Part shown: positions 27,028 through 41,232 of the stretch, piece after piece | How the letters are laid out: each line of letters begins with the position of its first letter | Numbering within the stretch: the first letter of the stretch is position 1 | Assembly: GCF_000972845.2 (NCBI RefSeq) | Contig: NC_040022.1 | Location: 2,382,882 to 2,446,881 of the forward strand | Reading direction: 5' to 3' | Length of the DNA stretch: 64,000 bases | From: Larimichthys crocea | Taxonomy: Eukaryota > Chordata > Actinopteri > Sciaenidae | Program-made: the position numbers and the translations under genes | Notes under the pieces: generated by a model | What the model was told of the DNA's origin: nothing | The model's database searches: none | The model's input: only the letters and a program-made list of their open reading frames with translations

Positions 27028-28652
27028 GTTTTTCCACCTCTAGTGTCAGAGTTTTTAAAAAAACATTTGTAAATGTGAGTTGTTGTTTTTTTTAAAAAAA
27101 GGGCGCGGATGTTACTGTCTATACGGCATTTGGCGTTTTTTTAAACCGTTGTTTGTGTCTTTTTAAAAAAAAAACAAAAAACAGCCGTTGGAGACGTTAG
27201 AAAGTTTGCTCCGCGAGCCGTTAATGGAACCGTGAAAAAGTTTGAAACGTGGCTGAAATGCCGAGCTGCTCCTCCGCCGTGCAGGCATGGATCACAACGG
27301 GGGGGGTGGGGTGGAAAGCGACCCCTTAAACTCACATTTAAAAGCGTTTAAAAGCAACATTTGTACCTTAAATGTGCTTTAAAATGGCTTTAAAAAAGGA
27401 GGTTTATTGTGATTTGTGAAGCTTTCTTCAGATCCCGCCCGCCTCGATATCACGAGTCACTGCTGTGATGTGTTCGCTTGCAGCCGTTTGAAGGTTAACT
27501 CGACTTTCGTGGTTGTTTTTAACTTAAATTCAGTGTTTTGTTTTAGTATATTTTAAGGTAATATATTTTTTTAAAACACTCGCTTTCTTATAAGGTCGCA
27601 ACTGCTTGTTGTTATTCTCCGTTTAAAGTAACTTTTATCGTATTTTGTGCTTTTTAACATCACAAAAATGACTAAAATCGACCCGTTTTAGCAGATTTAA
27701 ACGCGCCCCTACTCGAGGTCGACACCGATTTAACTGAATACAACCGTCCGTTTATCGAGGTCGACACCGATTTAACTGAATACAACCGTCCGTTTATGAG
27801 ATAAAACATTAAAAAATATACTTGAACGCGACTTCTCACTTGGCTAAAATGTGTATTAAAATGCTGTTTTGGTGTTTAAACACCGGGCTCAGAGTGTTTA
27901 CGGGTCCGGGTTTTGATTTCTCTCCCTGGGCAGGCAGGCAGGGCAGCACCCATGTCCAATTGCAAAGTAACCCGGGACTAAATTCGCATCAGCGGGGCAA
28001 CAAAACACCGCTAACCCCGCTGATAAATCATGCAGGCTTTTGCAACCTTATTTATTTTTAACCCCGTTTGAAATTTATATTTGATGCGCCTCCAGTATTT
28101 ATGGTGTATTGGTTTACATGGGCCTACATTGCTGGTTTACGGTTTAAGGAAAACAGCTGGGTAATCGGAAAATAAGGTGGTTATTATTAAAAATTTTGAT
28201 CGTCATAGCGAGGACCGACGCGGGGTGTTTTCATAGCCGGGGCAGGAGCAGCTTAGCCCGGCCGCCCTCGCTCTCACCTCACTCCCCTCTCTCCGGTGTT
28301 GTGCTTCCCAGGGAAGCGGAGCTCCGGAGCGGCTTCGCTGTGCAGAGGAGCGGGGTGGTTGTGGTGGTGCTGGAGGAAGCAAGGAAGGGAGAGCTGCTAG
28401 TCTCCAGCATACCTTCATAATATTGTAGATTTAAGTTAAACCAGCGTTTTAAAAGCTGCAGGAGTAACTCGTGTGAGGTTTCTGTCGGGCAGATAATATT
28501 GAAGGTTTAGTTTTTGAAGTGGTTTTCCAAACTGCGTCATTGCACGTATGGACCGCTTGTTCGCTTGGAAAGAAGAGAAATCCGAAAACTACCACTTCCT
28601 AAACAGTTTTTTATGTTGTATTTGAAGCATTTGTTTCTCGTTGTATGTTATA
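27028..28652 (+). other. Probable tnrc18 5' intron, GC-mixed
   Basis: If exon 1 ends at 26,913, this is the first intron. It has an exact 42-bp duplication (27,714-27,797) and a CG-rich patch at 28,200-28,400 (open on both strands but without homology). No other feature was recognised. Confidence 0.4.
27714..27797. repeat. Exact 42-bp tandem duplication (2 copies), mixed sequence
   Basis: The unit starts CGAGGTCGACACCG and ends GTCCGTTTAT. Copy 1 is 27,714-27,755 and copy 2 is 27,756-27,797, with no mismatch. It is not low complexity, so slippage in a simple repeat does not explain it. Confidence 0.97.
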
Positions 28653-28662
28653 GGTCAGCAGG

Positions 28663-28704
28663 ATGGCTGAAAAGGAGCCTGGGAAACTAAAGACACTATT
28701 ATAG
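28663..28704 (+). CDS. Possible upstream ORF in tnrc18 5' leader (13 codons)
   Basis: An ATG in GCAGGATGGCT (good context, A at -3? no, G at -3 and G at +4) opens a 13-codon frame (MAEKEPGKL...) ending TAG, 85 nt before the tnrc18 start. If the leader exon begins at 28,653 or 28,661, this uORF is in the mRNA and could reduce main-ORF initiation. Whether it is in the mature transcript is unknown. Confidence 0.35.
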   Translation: MAEKEPGKLKTLL

Positions 28705-28789
28705 CCACAATTGGCTTTTTTTTTTCTCGGAATAAAGGGGGCCTATCCGGACGGACCATTTCTTTTCACAACTTTCCCCTGTGTGGATA

Positions 28790-28997
28790 ATGGATGGCAG
28801 AGATTTTGGACCTCCCCGATCCGTCCACGTACCACCTCCGTTGTTGGCGGGGCTCGCAATGGAGTCTCACCGACTCGGAGCAGCCGCTGCAGCCGGGAGG
28901 ATCCCTCCCTCGCCCGGTCACTTGGGCGCGAGTCATCCGCCGCCTCTCCACTCCGGGAAATTCTTACCATCGGCCATTAACCTACATCCACACCACA
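28790..28997 (+). CDS. tnrc18: tnrc18 first coding exon (aa 1-69)
   Basis: Begins MDGRDFGPPRSVHVPPPLLA, almost the human TNRC18 start, and ends at LHPHH plus one base. Donor CACCACA|GTAAGT. Proline/alanine-rich and disordered. An in-frame stop-free stretch upstream begins with GTG, not ATG, so the ATG at 28,790 is the sensible start. Confidence 0.95.
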
Positions 28998-31900
28998 GTA
29001 AGTACATGACGTTAGACTGTTTAAACACTGCATGTGACTGCGCCTCCACCTCCTGAAGCTAAATCAAATATTACCTTAATATGACGCTGCGCAAAAATGC
29101 GCACAGTTTTGTGGCATCACTTTGGATGATCGCTGTGTTGTATTTGGGGAGGTGAAAATGAACCCAGATGTAGATTTCATAAGGAGCAGGAGCAGCAGCA
29201 GGAGGAGGAGGAGTGGCTGACTCACTGTTATAAAGCTGTGGCAAGTTTGAGATATGAAAGTATGGGATCGTGTTAAGGATTCCCAGCCCTTTGCAATGGG
29301 CAACGCGTTAGCGGAAAATTACTTGGCAGTTTGCACACACACACACACATAGAGAGAGAGAGAGAGAGCGAGGGGTGAGTGTTGTTGCAGCAGTATGCAG
29401 GTCAGGGTGTAATGATCTTGGGTTGCATGTGCACCATTACACCAGTGCAGGTTATGTTTGACCTTAAAGGGATGCCAAAACATTTGGCTGATGCTGCTGG
29501 ACATCCCCGCTGCTGCCCGGGGAATCAGTGTGAGGCATGCTGGGTGGTTTTGAAGGGGTTTTAAAGCAAAACCTCCCCTTCCTTATCGTGTTTGTTTACA
29601 TCACATAGTGTTGCACTGTATCATCCACTCCGTAGATCATCTGCAGTATATGTTATTCCCTGCACAGTGACGTCTGCTTCTGCTGTTAGTAATGAAAGGC
29701 TTTAAATAACAATGTGCAACATGTTTGCATACAGACGGTGTCTTTTTTGGAAAATGGAAAGTCTGACAAACCCTCTCATCGAGTTACTTACATCCCCCCT
29801 GAAGTCATGTAGCTGCACACACAGATACGATTACAGTTCCTCTGGTTTCTTTTCCAGAGGTAAACCCCGGAGATGATGACAATATTCCAGTTTAGCCGTG
29901 TGTTTATCGGCCCAGGCGTGTGTTCAATGCAGCTCTTGTCATTTTGGAGGTCTCGTAAAGTGAGGCAGGGCTGTGTGATGATGATGATGATGAAGCGTTA
30001 ATTTGACACACCGGCAGAGCCCACACACACACACACACACACATTTCATGCACATGAAAAGCTGTCAGAGATGAAATCAACTCGCAGCAGGGGAGTGTGA
30101 GGATGATTGATGGATGTATCGTGGAGAAGAGACGTGCCAGGGTGCAGTTTATTGCAGCTAGTTGAACTGATTTTTTGTAGGTGAAATGATCACACACACA
30201 CAAACGTGTGTGTGGATACTATAAGCCGCTCGGATATCATAATTTCTGGGTAAAGTGTGTCTTTGTAGCAGCAGCAGCGCTCGTGTATTTCAGTTGGGAT
30301 GGTGTCCCCTCCTGTGGTTCGGAAACGAGCTGAAAACTGCTTGCGGTGGAGCAACTCGATGTGTAGCCAGGAGGGTGGAGGGTTTCTGAACTGGCAGTTT
30401 AAACGCCCCCCCTCCCTTTTTTTTTTTTTAAACACGGGATGCATTTTATTCTGCCCACACACTGACCCTCCTCTCACTCGTTGACTCTTCGTCTCTCAGC
30501 CTCCACCCACTTAAAAGACACACCGCTGTGCTCTGCAGGTCGTTTTAGCTTTACGACACTCCTCTATCAAATCCCAACACGTCGCCCTTTTTAACCCGAC
30601 CGGCATCTCAGCCCCGTGCTTGGAATAACACTGGTTACACGATAATTACCCGGTAATTACGAACGCTCATGATGATCCACTTTAATTGCAATAAACGACG
30701 TGAATCCGGCGCTGGAGGAGCCATCAGAGGAGCCCGAGGTCACTGTTTTAGTTTCCACGTGTTTCGTGGAATTTCTTTTGTTGTTTTTGGCCGACCTCGT
30801 GATATCAGTGTTGACTGTTTATAGCCACCAACGCGCCCTTATTTCCCAGGAGTTTCCCTGGTTTTTTATTCCAGCTTTAAAAGGGTTTCCACCTGACCTA
30901 ATGGAGCACAGTTATGTCCACAACTCAACATTTGTTTTATTTGTGAAGCTCCGAATAGTTTGTTGATTTATTTATTTATTTTTTTTTGAGCTGCTTGTTT
31001 CCCATCTGCAAACCTGTTCCCATTCATTCGCACAGGTCACGTCTAAACACGATAAAGGGTCTTATAGATGCTGTTTATAGATGTAAAATGGCTGTAAATG
31101 GTCCTCTGTCTACTGGAGGTCTGCCGGAGCCTCCATCACCAGATTGAAGCCATCTGTCCTCTTCCCTCCCTCCTCGCAGGCAGGCAGGCAGAGGTACGAC
31201 CTGCTGGAGTGTGACTGCACCGAGGAGACAATGCCGGACACAGAGACTCACCCTTTACTGTTAAAGGTTGACATGGCTGCAGATGGTTTTATTTTGAAGG
31301 GCGTGCATCGAGAACTAACTGTTTATTTTGGGTAATATGTTAAAAAAACATATGAAATCAGTGTTGCCTTCTTATGAAGGTGCAACTGCTTGTTGTTGTT
31401 CTTCTTAAAGTAACTTTTATTCTATTTTTCTGTCTAAAAATTACCTTTTTAACAGCCGATTCATGATTTAATATATTTAAACATGGCTCCAGGTTTAAGT
31501 GTTTAAAGACCGGACTCAAAGCACGTACAGGTTTTGATTTCTCAACTGTACTCAGCAGATCATCTGCAGTATGTTATTCCCCCAGTGAGCAGCACGGTGA
31601 TGTCTGCTCCTGCTATTAGTAATGAAAGCCTTAAATAACGTTGTGCAACATGTTTGCACACAGATCCGAATCAAAATTATGCACATTTGTGCAGAAATCA
31701 AACAGTTCAGTACTTGTTTTTTTCTTGCTGCAGCCGTGTGAACCAGAGTCAGAAAGTGTAGACATGAATAAACTGGGCGTATGTTGGATCTTTGTTGTGT
31801 TTATATGAATTGTCCATTACTACGGATGATTGCTTTAACTGTATGGAATGACTTACAGGAGTCATTTGGAACAAATTCATGTCTTATATCGTTCAGGGCA

Positions 31901-32531
31901 GTGTCCCTCGTCTGAACCAGCAACTTCTTCTTGCTCTTGTCTTTTTCTTTTTTTTTTTTGTATTCAGCGTTCGCCGGGGAGTAAGCAGCAGATAGGAGTG
32001 AGACAGAGAGGTAAATGTAGATGTTGTAGCCGGGCGCAGAGAAGGGAAGTCGATAGACAGAGATGAAAACAGCTCAAGACAAATGGAAACGGAGAGCTAA
32101 ATGGGCACAATCCCTAAAGGTGGAAAGCTTTAGTGTTTTCAAGGGATAAGAGCTGAGGTTGTTGTTTTGTTTTGTCGGTGTAGATGAGAGGATCGAGGTC
32201 TCGTGTATGGGAATGGGAGCATGTGATTGTGCTTAGTGCCGTTAGAGCCGGGGTTTCCCCCTGGGACTCTCTCTCTACAGAGAGAGAGAAAGGAAGAGAT
32301 TTATCCAGACCACAAACACTCAAACACGGTTAGATAAATGTGGTAGCCCTTCAAATGTTCTCTCTCTTTCAGTCTCACATACACTGTAAGTATAATTCAT
32401 GCAGCGTGCGGGGCAGGCTGGGGTCGTCTCAGCCGATACCAATTTGTCTTCCACGCCACTTGCTTAGTGTGTCTGTTTACGTTAAAATTAATGTGGTGAG
32501 TGTGTGTTTATATGTATTCAAGACACAGACC

Positions 32532-32605
<74 letters not shown>

Positions 32606-35600
32606 CGCACTCACTCGGACACATCCCCTCTCAGATTAATTGAATCCTTCAGGAGAGAAAACAGGCTTCTTAAGAGAAAGCACAAGGCACTGCTGCCCTG
32701 CTACAATAAACCTGTCAGAGGCAGACAAACGACATTAACACACACACACACACAGCTGTCAAACATGGGAGTGATAGGCCAGTGTGTGTGTGTGCATGTG
32801 TGAGAAAATGAGCGTGCCGTGGCATGTCGGAATACCCGAAGCATTAGCTAAGTCGCTTCTCTCTGCCAGAAACGCTCCCTTTAAGTCAAACAGCACACAA
32901 AAGGTCACACACTGTGTTGTGTCTGTCTGTTTGGCTGCACGTCGAGTCTCTACGTGTCCCGCGTTACATAAGGTCTTATAACATTCCTCCCGGCACATAT
33001 TAGTTCAAATTTTAAAATGTGTAGTGACACGAAAGAGAGACGCGCGGAGCAGGTTTGACATGTGAGAAGTCAAATGTGACTGATTCTTAACGCCGTGCCG
33101 CACATTTAACCTGTGTGACCCGACGTTTTATTTTGAAAGCACACTAAAATTTGATTGCACCTCTGTCGCCTTACCTGATACATATTTATGGTTTAATATG
33201 ATAAAACAGTGAAGGTGAAATGTATATTGTGCGTATACTTCAAGGGTGGAGAAGGCTGCTCCGCCTCGTCGTTAGCCACAACAACGTGATTGAGATTTAA
33301 ATGTTGCAAAAAGTTATGCTAATGGCTGCTCTGTCCTCTCGTGGGGTCAGGCCAAAATATATCCCCAGGGATGCGCACACCTTCATAAATGTGTGTAAAT
33401 ATGTTTATTTATGTAAATTTGTCTTTCTTAACTACACACGCTGCACATTTAACCTGTTTGACCTGACGTTTTATTTTGAAAGCACCCTAAAATTTGGTTA
33501 TGTAACACCAGAGCTAAAATGTAAATCTAACATATATTTGCACTTAAGGTTAAACAAGCACATGTGATATGTTAAAGAAACATTTATTGACTTATTGTGT
33601 GCATATCATTCACGTAGTGTATATTGCAAGGGTGGAGTTGCACAGCAGGGGCTGGTTTGCATACACAAACACACACAAACTTAATGTGTCGCTGAATATT
33701 GAAATTGAAAAGTTAAAGCTAATTAAACTAAGTATAAAATGCTACACTTACTGCTGCTCTGTCGCATCAAAAAAAGATTTCCTTTATACAAAGTTTCTTC
33801 TTAGTTATTCTTAGTTTCATGGCTAATTACACTAAATCATTAATGTGTTCGTAGATATTTACATAAATAATAATAAACTATAAATATTCACAAAAATGTC
33901 CAAATAAAATATAAACACCTGTTTACAAACTCGTATAATCTTAATAAACAACCAAAAATAAATGTATCATCTTATTAATAAACTGTGTTCACGTGTGCTG
34001 ATTTACCTCTGTATGACAATATATGTTTGTTAAGAGTGTTCAATTAGATAATTTACTGTTCATATCAGTCCATAGAGAGATATAAGGTAACGGCGAGCTT
34101 GTCGCTACGATGGTATAATCTAATAAGTCATGTGACTCGGGAAATGTGGATATAAGGAAGGCAGGAACTAAGTGTTGGAGATTATTGGAGTTATTGGCTG
34201 GTTGGATTAGGACTGCGAGTGAATTATTAATATAGTAAGTGTTTGGATTTTATATATTCATAATAAACGCTCAGGCCAACGCTACCTTGGAAAATGTTTC
34301 TCCTCGATTTGCCTTCCCGGCACTCAGGCAAACGAACAAATCGATCCATCGTTAGCATCTAATATTTCATCATCATCAGGAGCAGTCTTCATTTAATCTG
34401 TTTCTGAGAAATGTCTCTTTTATAACTTCCACCATGTGTTTTATTTTTAAAGACCACATAATTTCCTGTCAGTCAGCACTTCTGTGTTTAAATTTAAAAT
34501 AAATATTACACCAAGAGTCCGACCCGCCCTGTGCAGCAGGCGTAGATGTAGCTGTCACTTGTTTTTATTGCATCTGTGCTACCATGCAACTGTGCATGCC
34601 AGTCGGTCTGTGTGTGACACTGCGTGTGTGTGTGTGTGTGTGAGCCTGTTGCGAGTGCGTGTTTCCATTTGCTGGTATGGAGGAGTGTGTCAAAATAACA
34701 CCTGCCATCTTCACAGGAGATTTGAGTGCACCGGCATGGCACAGCAAGGCTCAAACAAACACACACACATATATGAAGTGTGTTTCCACCCAACCACCTT
34801 GTTTTGCATGAAGTTTCCAAGAGTTGCACGAGGGGGAAAAATACACAAATCTTGTGGTTTTTCTGTCGTGTAATTGAGGTGAATAAATTGGCTTGGTGCG
34901 GTGCGTCGCTCTCATAACGTTCTGTAAGTCTTGAACACAGCGGAGCCGTCGTTAATGTTATTAGTAACACTTGTGCTTTTTCCTGCTGGCCTGTTATAGT
35001 TTCAGTTCAAGCTTTGAGTCAGTGCAGTGGGAGTTTTTTTTACTACAGTACACTTTCTAAGGCCACATTCTGCAGTCGGCTTTCTTAGTTTTGACTGAAT
35101 GTTCAACAAGCAAGCAGGGAATTTTTTTCAGTCGTCTCCAGCATTTACTGTTAAATATAACACACACACAAACAGGCTTGTTTTGACTCTGTATCTTAAA
35201 AGCACCAGGTTGTTCTTAAGTTTCAACCATGTTCACTAAATTCACCTGTCATTAATAATAAGAATATAAATGCCTGAGTCCAGCTTTTAATATTATATGA
35301 AAAAATACATTCACTTCAATAACTAAAGAGCAGACATGACAGACTGATATGAAATCTATGCAAATGTCCTCAGTAGCAAACGTTGAGAAAAGTCAGGTTA
35401 TGGTAACTAAGCTGTTGTTGGATAATTTGTTTTTTTGGCTGAATTTTATGTTTATTCTAAGAAGCTAATAAAGAAACATGGATTTCTGCACGTCATTACA
35501 GCCCTGATGTGTAGCTCATTTGTGGGAGGCAATATATATTTGATTTCCACTTAAGTCTTTATTGCAACAATGCAATCACGTTGATGTTTGCAAATTTCTT

Positions 35601-38600
35601 TTGATGTACTGAGTCTAGTATAATCTTTTTTTTTTGTTCCTTCAGTTCTTCTTGTGCTTCGTCAGTTTTTGCATTGATAAGATTTCTTCAACACATTGGT
35701 CCTGTGTTAGTGGTGACACCTTCCACAATTCTTTGTAAAAGCTTTTTAATTTCCTTTTATAATATTATCATTAACTAAATATTTCTTCCTTTTTATAGTA
35801 CATTTGTTTAGAGCGTTTATAAACACTAGGATAAAATTAATTAATATGAGTGACTTACATCAACATACGTAACATCTTGTAACTCACAAACAAACAGATT
35901 TGAGGTATTCCTTTCTCGTTTGAAAGGGTGCATGTGTAGTATTTTGGAGCTCGGCACAGGAAGCAGTTTGTAATATACTTTTTTTTAGCAGATTTGATTT
36001 CATCTCCACGTCTCGTTATCAACAAACTATGTAAAGTTGTTGCAAACTGTTCTGTCAAGTTAGGCTGAGATGAAGAGCAATTAAATACAGGCCGAACATC
36101 TGTCTTCCAGAGATTTATTCAGTTCATGTTGCAAGGAAGAGCCTCCACGTTTGTCCTGTTTGTCAGTAACTTTGCAGCGTCTGCTTGAATCGCTCTTTGT
36201 CACACACAGGTGCATGTTTATCCACAAGGTCAGGACACATGATTCACTACAGCACAACCGGGTACCCGAGTCTCTCCGGGGTGCCGTTTTTCATAACACT
36301 CTCTGTGCTTAACTTCTCCGCCTCTCCTCTCTCCCGCCTTTACATGCTCGCAGTCCTTACCTGGCAACAGTTGTCATGCAGTTGATATACAAACTGGATA
36401 CCTTCACACAGACACAGAGGGAGGCGTTTAATTTTCACACAAACACAGAAATGCAGAGAGAAAGGTGTGTTCAGACAAAACGAGCAGTAAATTATCGCCT
36501 CGGGTTACTCGCATGAATACGGCCACTGGAGAGTATTTTGCAATCCGCAATTATTCGCCCATAGCAGCCAATAGGAGTACTACAAACCCAGTTAGCTGAA
36601 ATCAAGTAACAGTAACATATTTTCAAAACTTACCATGTGGTACTACAGTTATTTCCAAACCCTCTAATTTTTCATTCTGTCTCTGTACAGAGAAGATTTT
36701 TCATACCAAGACCGTACTTAGGGAGGAAAAAAAATTGTGGACTGTTGTTGATATGAGGCTGTTTTCTTAAAGAAATAAAAGCATATTAAATGTGAATATT
36801 CTTTAACATTGTTAAATAATTTTACACCTACATTGTAGATCAATTCTAGTTGACACAGCTGCTTCTTCTCTCTCACTCTGTGCTGCTTGCCACAGTATAT
36901 TTCGTGGCAGTTCACGCTGTTTGATGAACTTTGCAGTGACACCAATAGATTACCACATTTTTTCCCCTTCATTATATACAAGGTGCAGGAGCCACTATCC
37001 ATTCTAAAAAAGTAGCCTCTTGCTATGACTGGTTCAAAACCAAAAAACACCTTTTCTGAAATAATTTTTATCATTTATTTATAAGTAAGATATTGTATAA
37101 ATATCAGCCTCATATGTAGTCACATTCATGTAGGCAGTGCACATTCATCCATGATTAGTTACAAGCTAAAATGAAATGCATATTTTTGGAAGAGAAGTAT
37201 GGATCAGGAGTACGCCTTAACAAGCCAGCAACTTCCGTAACAGCTGACACACATCAGATATTAACACGTTGCATCACGGTTTCGACGTGTCGTAACTCGT
37301 TGCCAACATTTTTAAGTGAAGTTGAGAAACTGTGTTTGTGTTCGGCTTTGAAACACACAAACAAAACAGTTTCCTCTAAACACACCAACAACAGGAAAAC
37401 CAGACACATACATGTTGAAATCATTACCCAGCACACACTTTAAAACCACATGCTCGCACTTTGCACAAACACTCGCACAAGAAAAGAGATGCGTGTTGCC
37501 AGACACGTATGCAAATCCTCGCTCATCCCATCGCTTGCTTTCCAGTCAGGATTAATGGTTACCAGTGTCAGCGCGCCAGTTAGCTGTGGCAGAGACGGAT
37601 AACGCTGCAGTTTTTTGTTTTTCTTGCAGAGAATAAAAACCAGAGATCAATAGAGATCCCCTGCCTCCCCCCTTCTTCAGCTAACCCTGCTCTGAGTAAC
37701 ACTGATGGATAACAGATGGGTTCACAAAGTGAAGGAGATTTTTTTGTCGTTGTATTTCTGTGCTTTTGTACATGTTCCACTATCATTGTTTTTGGTCCAT
37801 CTTAGATCGATTTGCAATATCAAGACCCCTCGAGTTTGATTTCAATGATTTCTTTTTTTTGTCACCATGTGGGCGTATGTGTGTGTGTCAGATTTGCAGC
37901 GGCGCCTCTATCAAAATTGATCTCCAGCCGGCCTCCTCCCTTCTGATATGAAGATACGCTTCTATGAGGATCTGAAAATGGAGGCTCACAACGCGTTGAG
38001 GGAGTCAGGGAGCATGTTTCTTGGCAACTTGCTTATCCCAATATGGCAAACTAACAGTCTTGTGAAGTGGGAGCCAAAGTGTTTATGTGTTTGGGGTGGG
38101 AAAGCGAGATGGAGAGAGCGGAAGGAAGGAAAGGGCTGAGAGAGAGACAAGAGAGAGAGGTAATGAAAGAGTAATTCCAAAACATTTAAAGAAACATTTC
38201 CCTCTCAGCTACCATTTGGATGTTGTTTCTGGAACAAGGAGCACAAATGTTTTCCCTCGTTCTGCCCCTCCTCCGTCTTCCTCTGCTCACACTGTTCAGG
38301 GAAGGGGAAAAGGGAATTTGTATTATTTTTTTCCCCCCTGATCGCTGGCACGAAGCGTAACTGTGGACTGTGCACACATGGATAAAGGGCCTGTAGGCGG
38401 CGGTTGTGATGCTGAGATTGATCCGTGCTCTAGTGGGGGCGTCTGTGCCTCTTGACGGGAGTGTGTGTTGAAGAGAGACCCTGGTGTTTGGCCTGAAGGA
38501 ATGGAAACTGCTGAGATCCTACCAGGACCTTCACAGGTGGTGGTGGTGGTGGTGAATCTATTCTTTGTGTGTGTTCGTCAGGGGGGTCTGACTATGTTTT

Positions 38601-41187
38601 GTTCCTCACACACACCAGGTAACAATTAGAAAGTGGATTATAAAGTGAGGATAATTTGTTAGAATAACAATGTTGGCACGTATCCCGAGCGAGTGACGGA
38701 AAGGTGGCTGTGTAAATAGCATTTTTACCGTCTGTTTCTATTGTAGCTCACACGATCAGATTACATAGAGACGTCTAAACAGGCTTTATCTCGTGTTACA
38801 CAAGCAACAAATAGCAAATCAGCTTTTCTTGTCACCCTGGAAAGAGAACAAAAAATATGACGGGAAACATAACTCACAGCTTAATAGTCAGTAAATGTCA
38901 TGAGATGTTTGACTTTCTCTTTTGACGTCAGTAAAAGGGTATATATTCAACACATTTGGGTTTTTTTTTTGACAGCTTTACAGGTTATGACATGAAAACA
39001 CTGTGCAGTAACATACAATACAAATCAGACGCAATCTACAGGCAGTAAAGCATCTACTCTCCCCATGCCAAACCACTAAGCCCCGCTCTTATTGTCTGCA
39101 GACAAACGGATCCTAAAGAGGCTGTAAATGGACCCCAGGCTTTGTGAAACTGAAAGTTTCTAACCACAAATAAAAGCTTCAGTCCTCAGTACAATGCTAG
39201 AGGACATTCGTATTAATAAAATACATATTCTAGCATGGAAAAACAGATTTTTAAGAAGTCTTACTGGGTAGTAGAAATATATTCAGAGGCCACTATGAAG
39301 GAGGAACGCTCAGTGTTTGACCCATTATGTTGTTGATTTGTTGTTTGGCAGTGGAAAAAAAAAAAAAAAGCCAGTGGCAAATATTTCAGTTCCTCAAACG
39401 TCCACTTGAGGCTGGCTACAGAACCCGAGTCCATAAGCCTGGAGTCAAAGACAGTTCTTTGACTTTTTCTAGTGGCATTTTAAAGCACTACTCATTCAAC
39501 ATATTTCCAGCCAGTAATTGCCTCTCATTATAGTTGTTGTTACTGTTAGTCCGCCCTGGATTCACATTGTCTTCTCATGCAAAGGATGTAGCGTGATAAT
39601 CCGACATTATTGTGTGTAATTGTGTCTCGTTGGTATCAGCCTCATTCAGTCAAATCACAGCTGTATGAAGTCGTTCCTAATGCAAACCCAACATCTCCTC
39701 CTGCTGCTCGCTCACATCAAAAGCACTCAAAGGGCCAAACACAGGGTGGGCCCTTTTTTTTATTATGAAGCTGACTACTGCAGTCCAAAGTGCCCCTTCA
39801 AAATAAGTCACTTTTTGGTGTGTTTTCTCGTCAGTGGATGAGTTGTACATTTTGCAGCTGTTAGATGAAGAACGGGGGGAAATAACTCTGTGATTTCACA
39901 TCGCGGTTTGCTCGTGACTCGACGGAGAATTCACTGATTTCTTTATGCAAACAGCATGAGTTTGTTTGGCTGCACTGTAAACACATCCACCAGTTGCTCT
40001 TCTGTTGTATTTCTGTGTGTTTTCACTGCAGTGTTAAACCACGCTGGCTTTTATCATCAGTAATCACGAGCGACAACAAACCAGGCAGCACTGAAATCAT
40101 ATTCCCAGCGCATAAAGGCAGGACATGGCAGTGAGGCAGGTGGCTAATAATCACGTGTGTGTGCGTGTCTGCTATAATGTATAATAGATGGGGACTATAA
40201 GTTGTCTCTTGTGGAGGTAAAACCTCATCGCTGTGCCGCTCTTCAGTGCTTCACACAGGACGGGGGGTGTGTGTTCCAGCAGAGTTAATGTACTGAGACT
40301 AACTGAAGGTTAATCACAGGCTGTGTGTGAGTATGAGTGTGCGGTTGGTTGTTGCACGTTTGAGTGTGTATTCCCAGGATCTGGCATGTTTTTGCACATG
40401 TGTATTTGCTCACACGTGTGCGTGTTTAAAGCTCCTGCTGCGTCTCTGACTCAAAGGGCATTGACTGCAAACCCACACAGAGCTGTTTGCACGTCAGTGA
40501 CAAGCAGCAAACTCCAACGCTGTGAAGTGTCCAAAACCTGCAGTTCCTCAAACGTCCACTTGAGGCTGGCTCCAGAAGTGAGTCAGTTCCCATGTTCAAA
40601 TGTCACAACTTCACAGCAGAAATAAACATGTTTACAGCCTGGTACAAAAAACAGTTTTGGTCTCTGAGTCTGCCGATGATCCACGTCTTTGCATATTTTT
40701 AGATTAGCCGTGACGTGTAAGAGGCAGGACTACCAACATGGCAGCAGCTACGGGCATCTAGCAGTGTTGCAAACCCGACGTCTCACCCTCTCCTTCCTGG
40801 CATAAAGGACAAACTACAGTGACTACGGCACACACGCAAAAACAAACTGTGGAAGTGAAACACTGAATCCGGAGCCGGTTCAGTTTGTCTGTTCTGGTTT
40901 ACTGTAGAAACATGGTGAACATGGCACACTGTGAAAGACGACCTGCGATGTCTGTAGATATAAAAGGTACACTAATATATTCCACTTCCACAGCACCCTG
41001 AATGTTACACACTGGACCTTTTTTAATACGGTCTGTGGTAGTACGGCTATTCAGTGCAGCCACTTCAGCTACATACAGAGACCCCCTGAGTGTGTGCACA
41101 CATGGAGAGCCTTGAAGAAATCTGTGTGATGAGGTTGGGTGTGGAAGCATCCACCTACACAGTATTTTCAGAGCCGGGAATAAAGGC

Positions 41188-41232
<45 letters not shown>

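Noticed and set aside
17100..28700. FBXL18 gene between actb and tnrc18
   Set aside because: No leucine-rich-repeat or F-box coding exon could be found on either strand.
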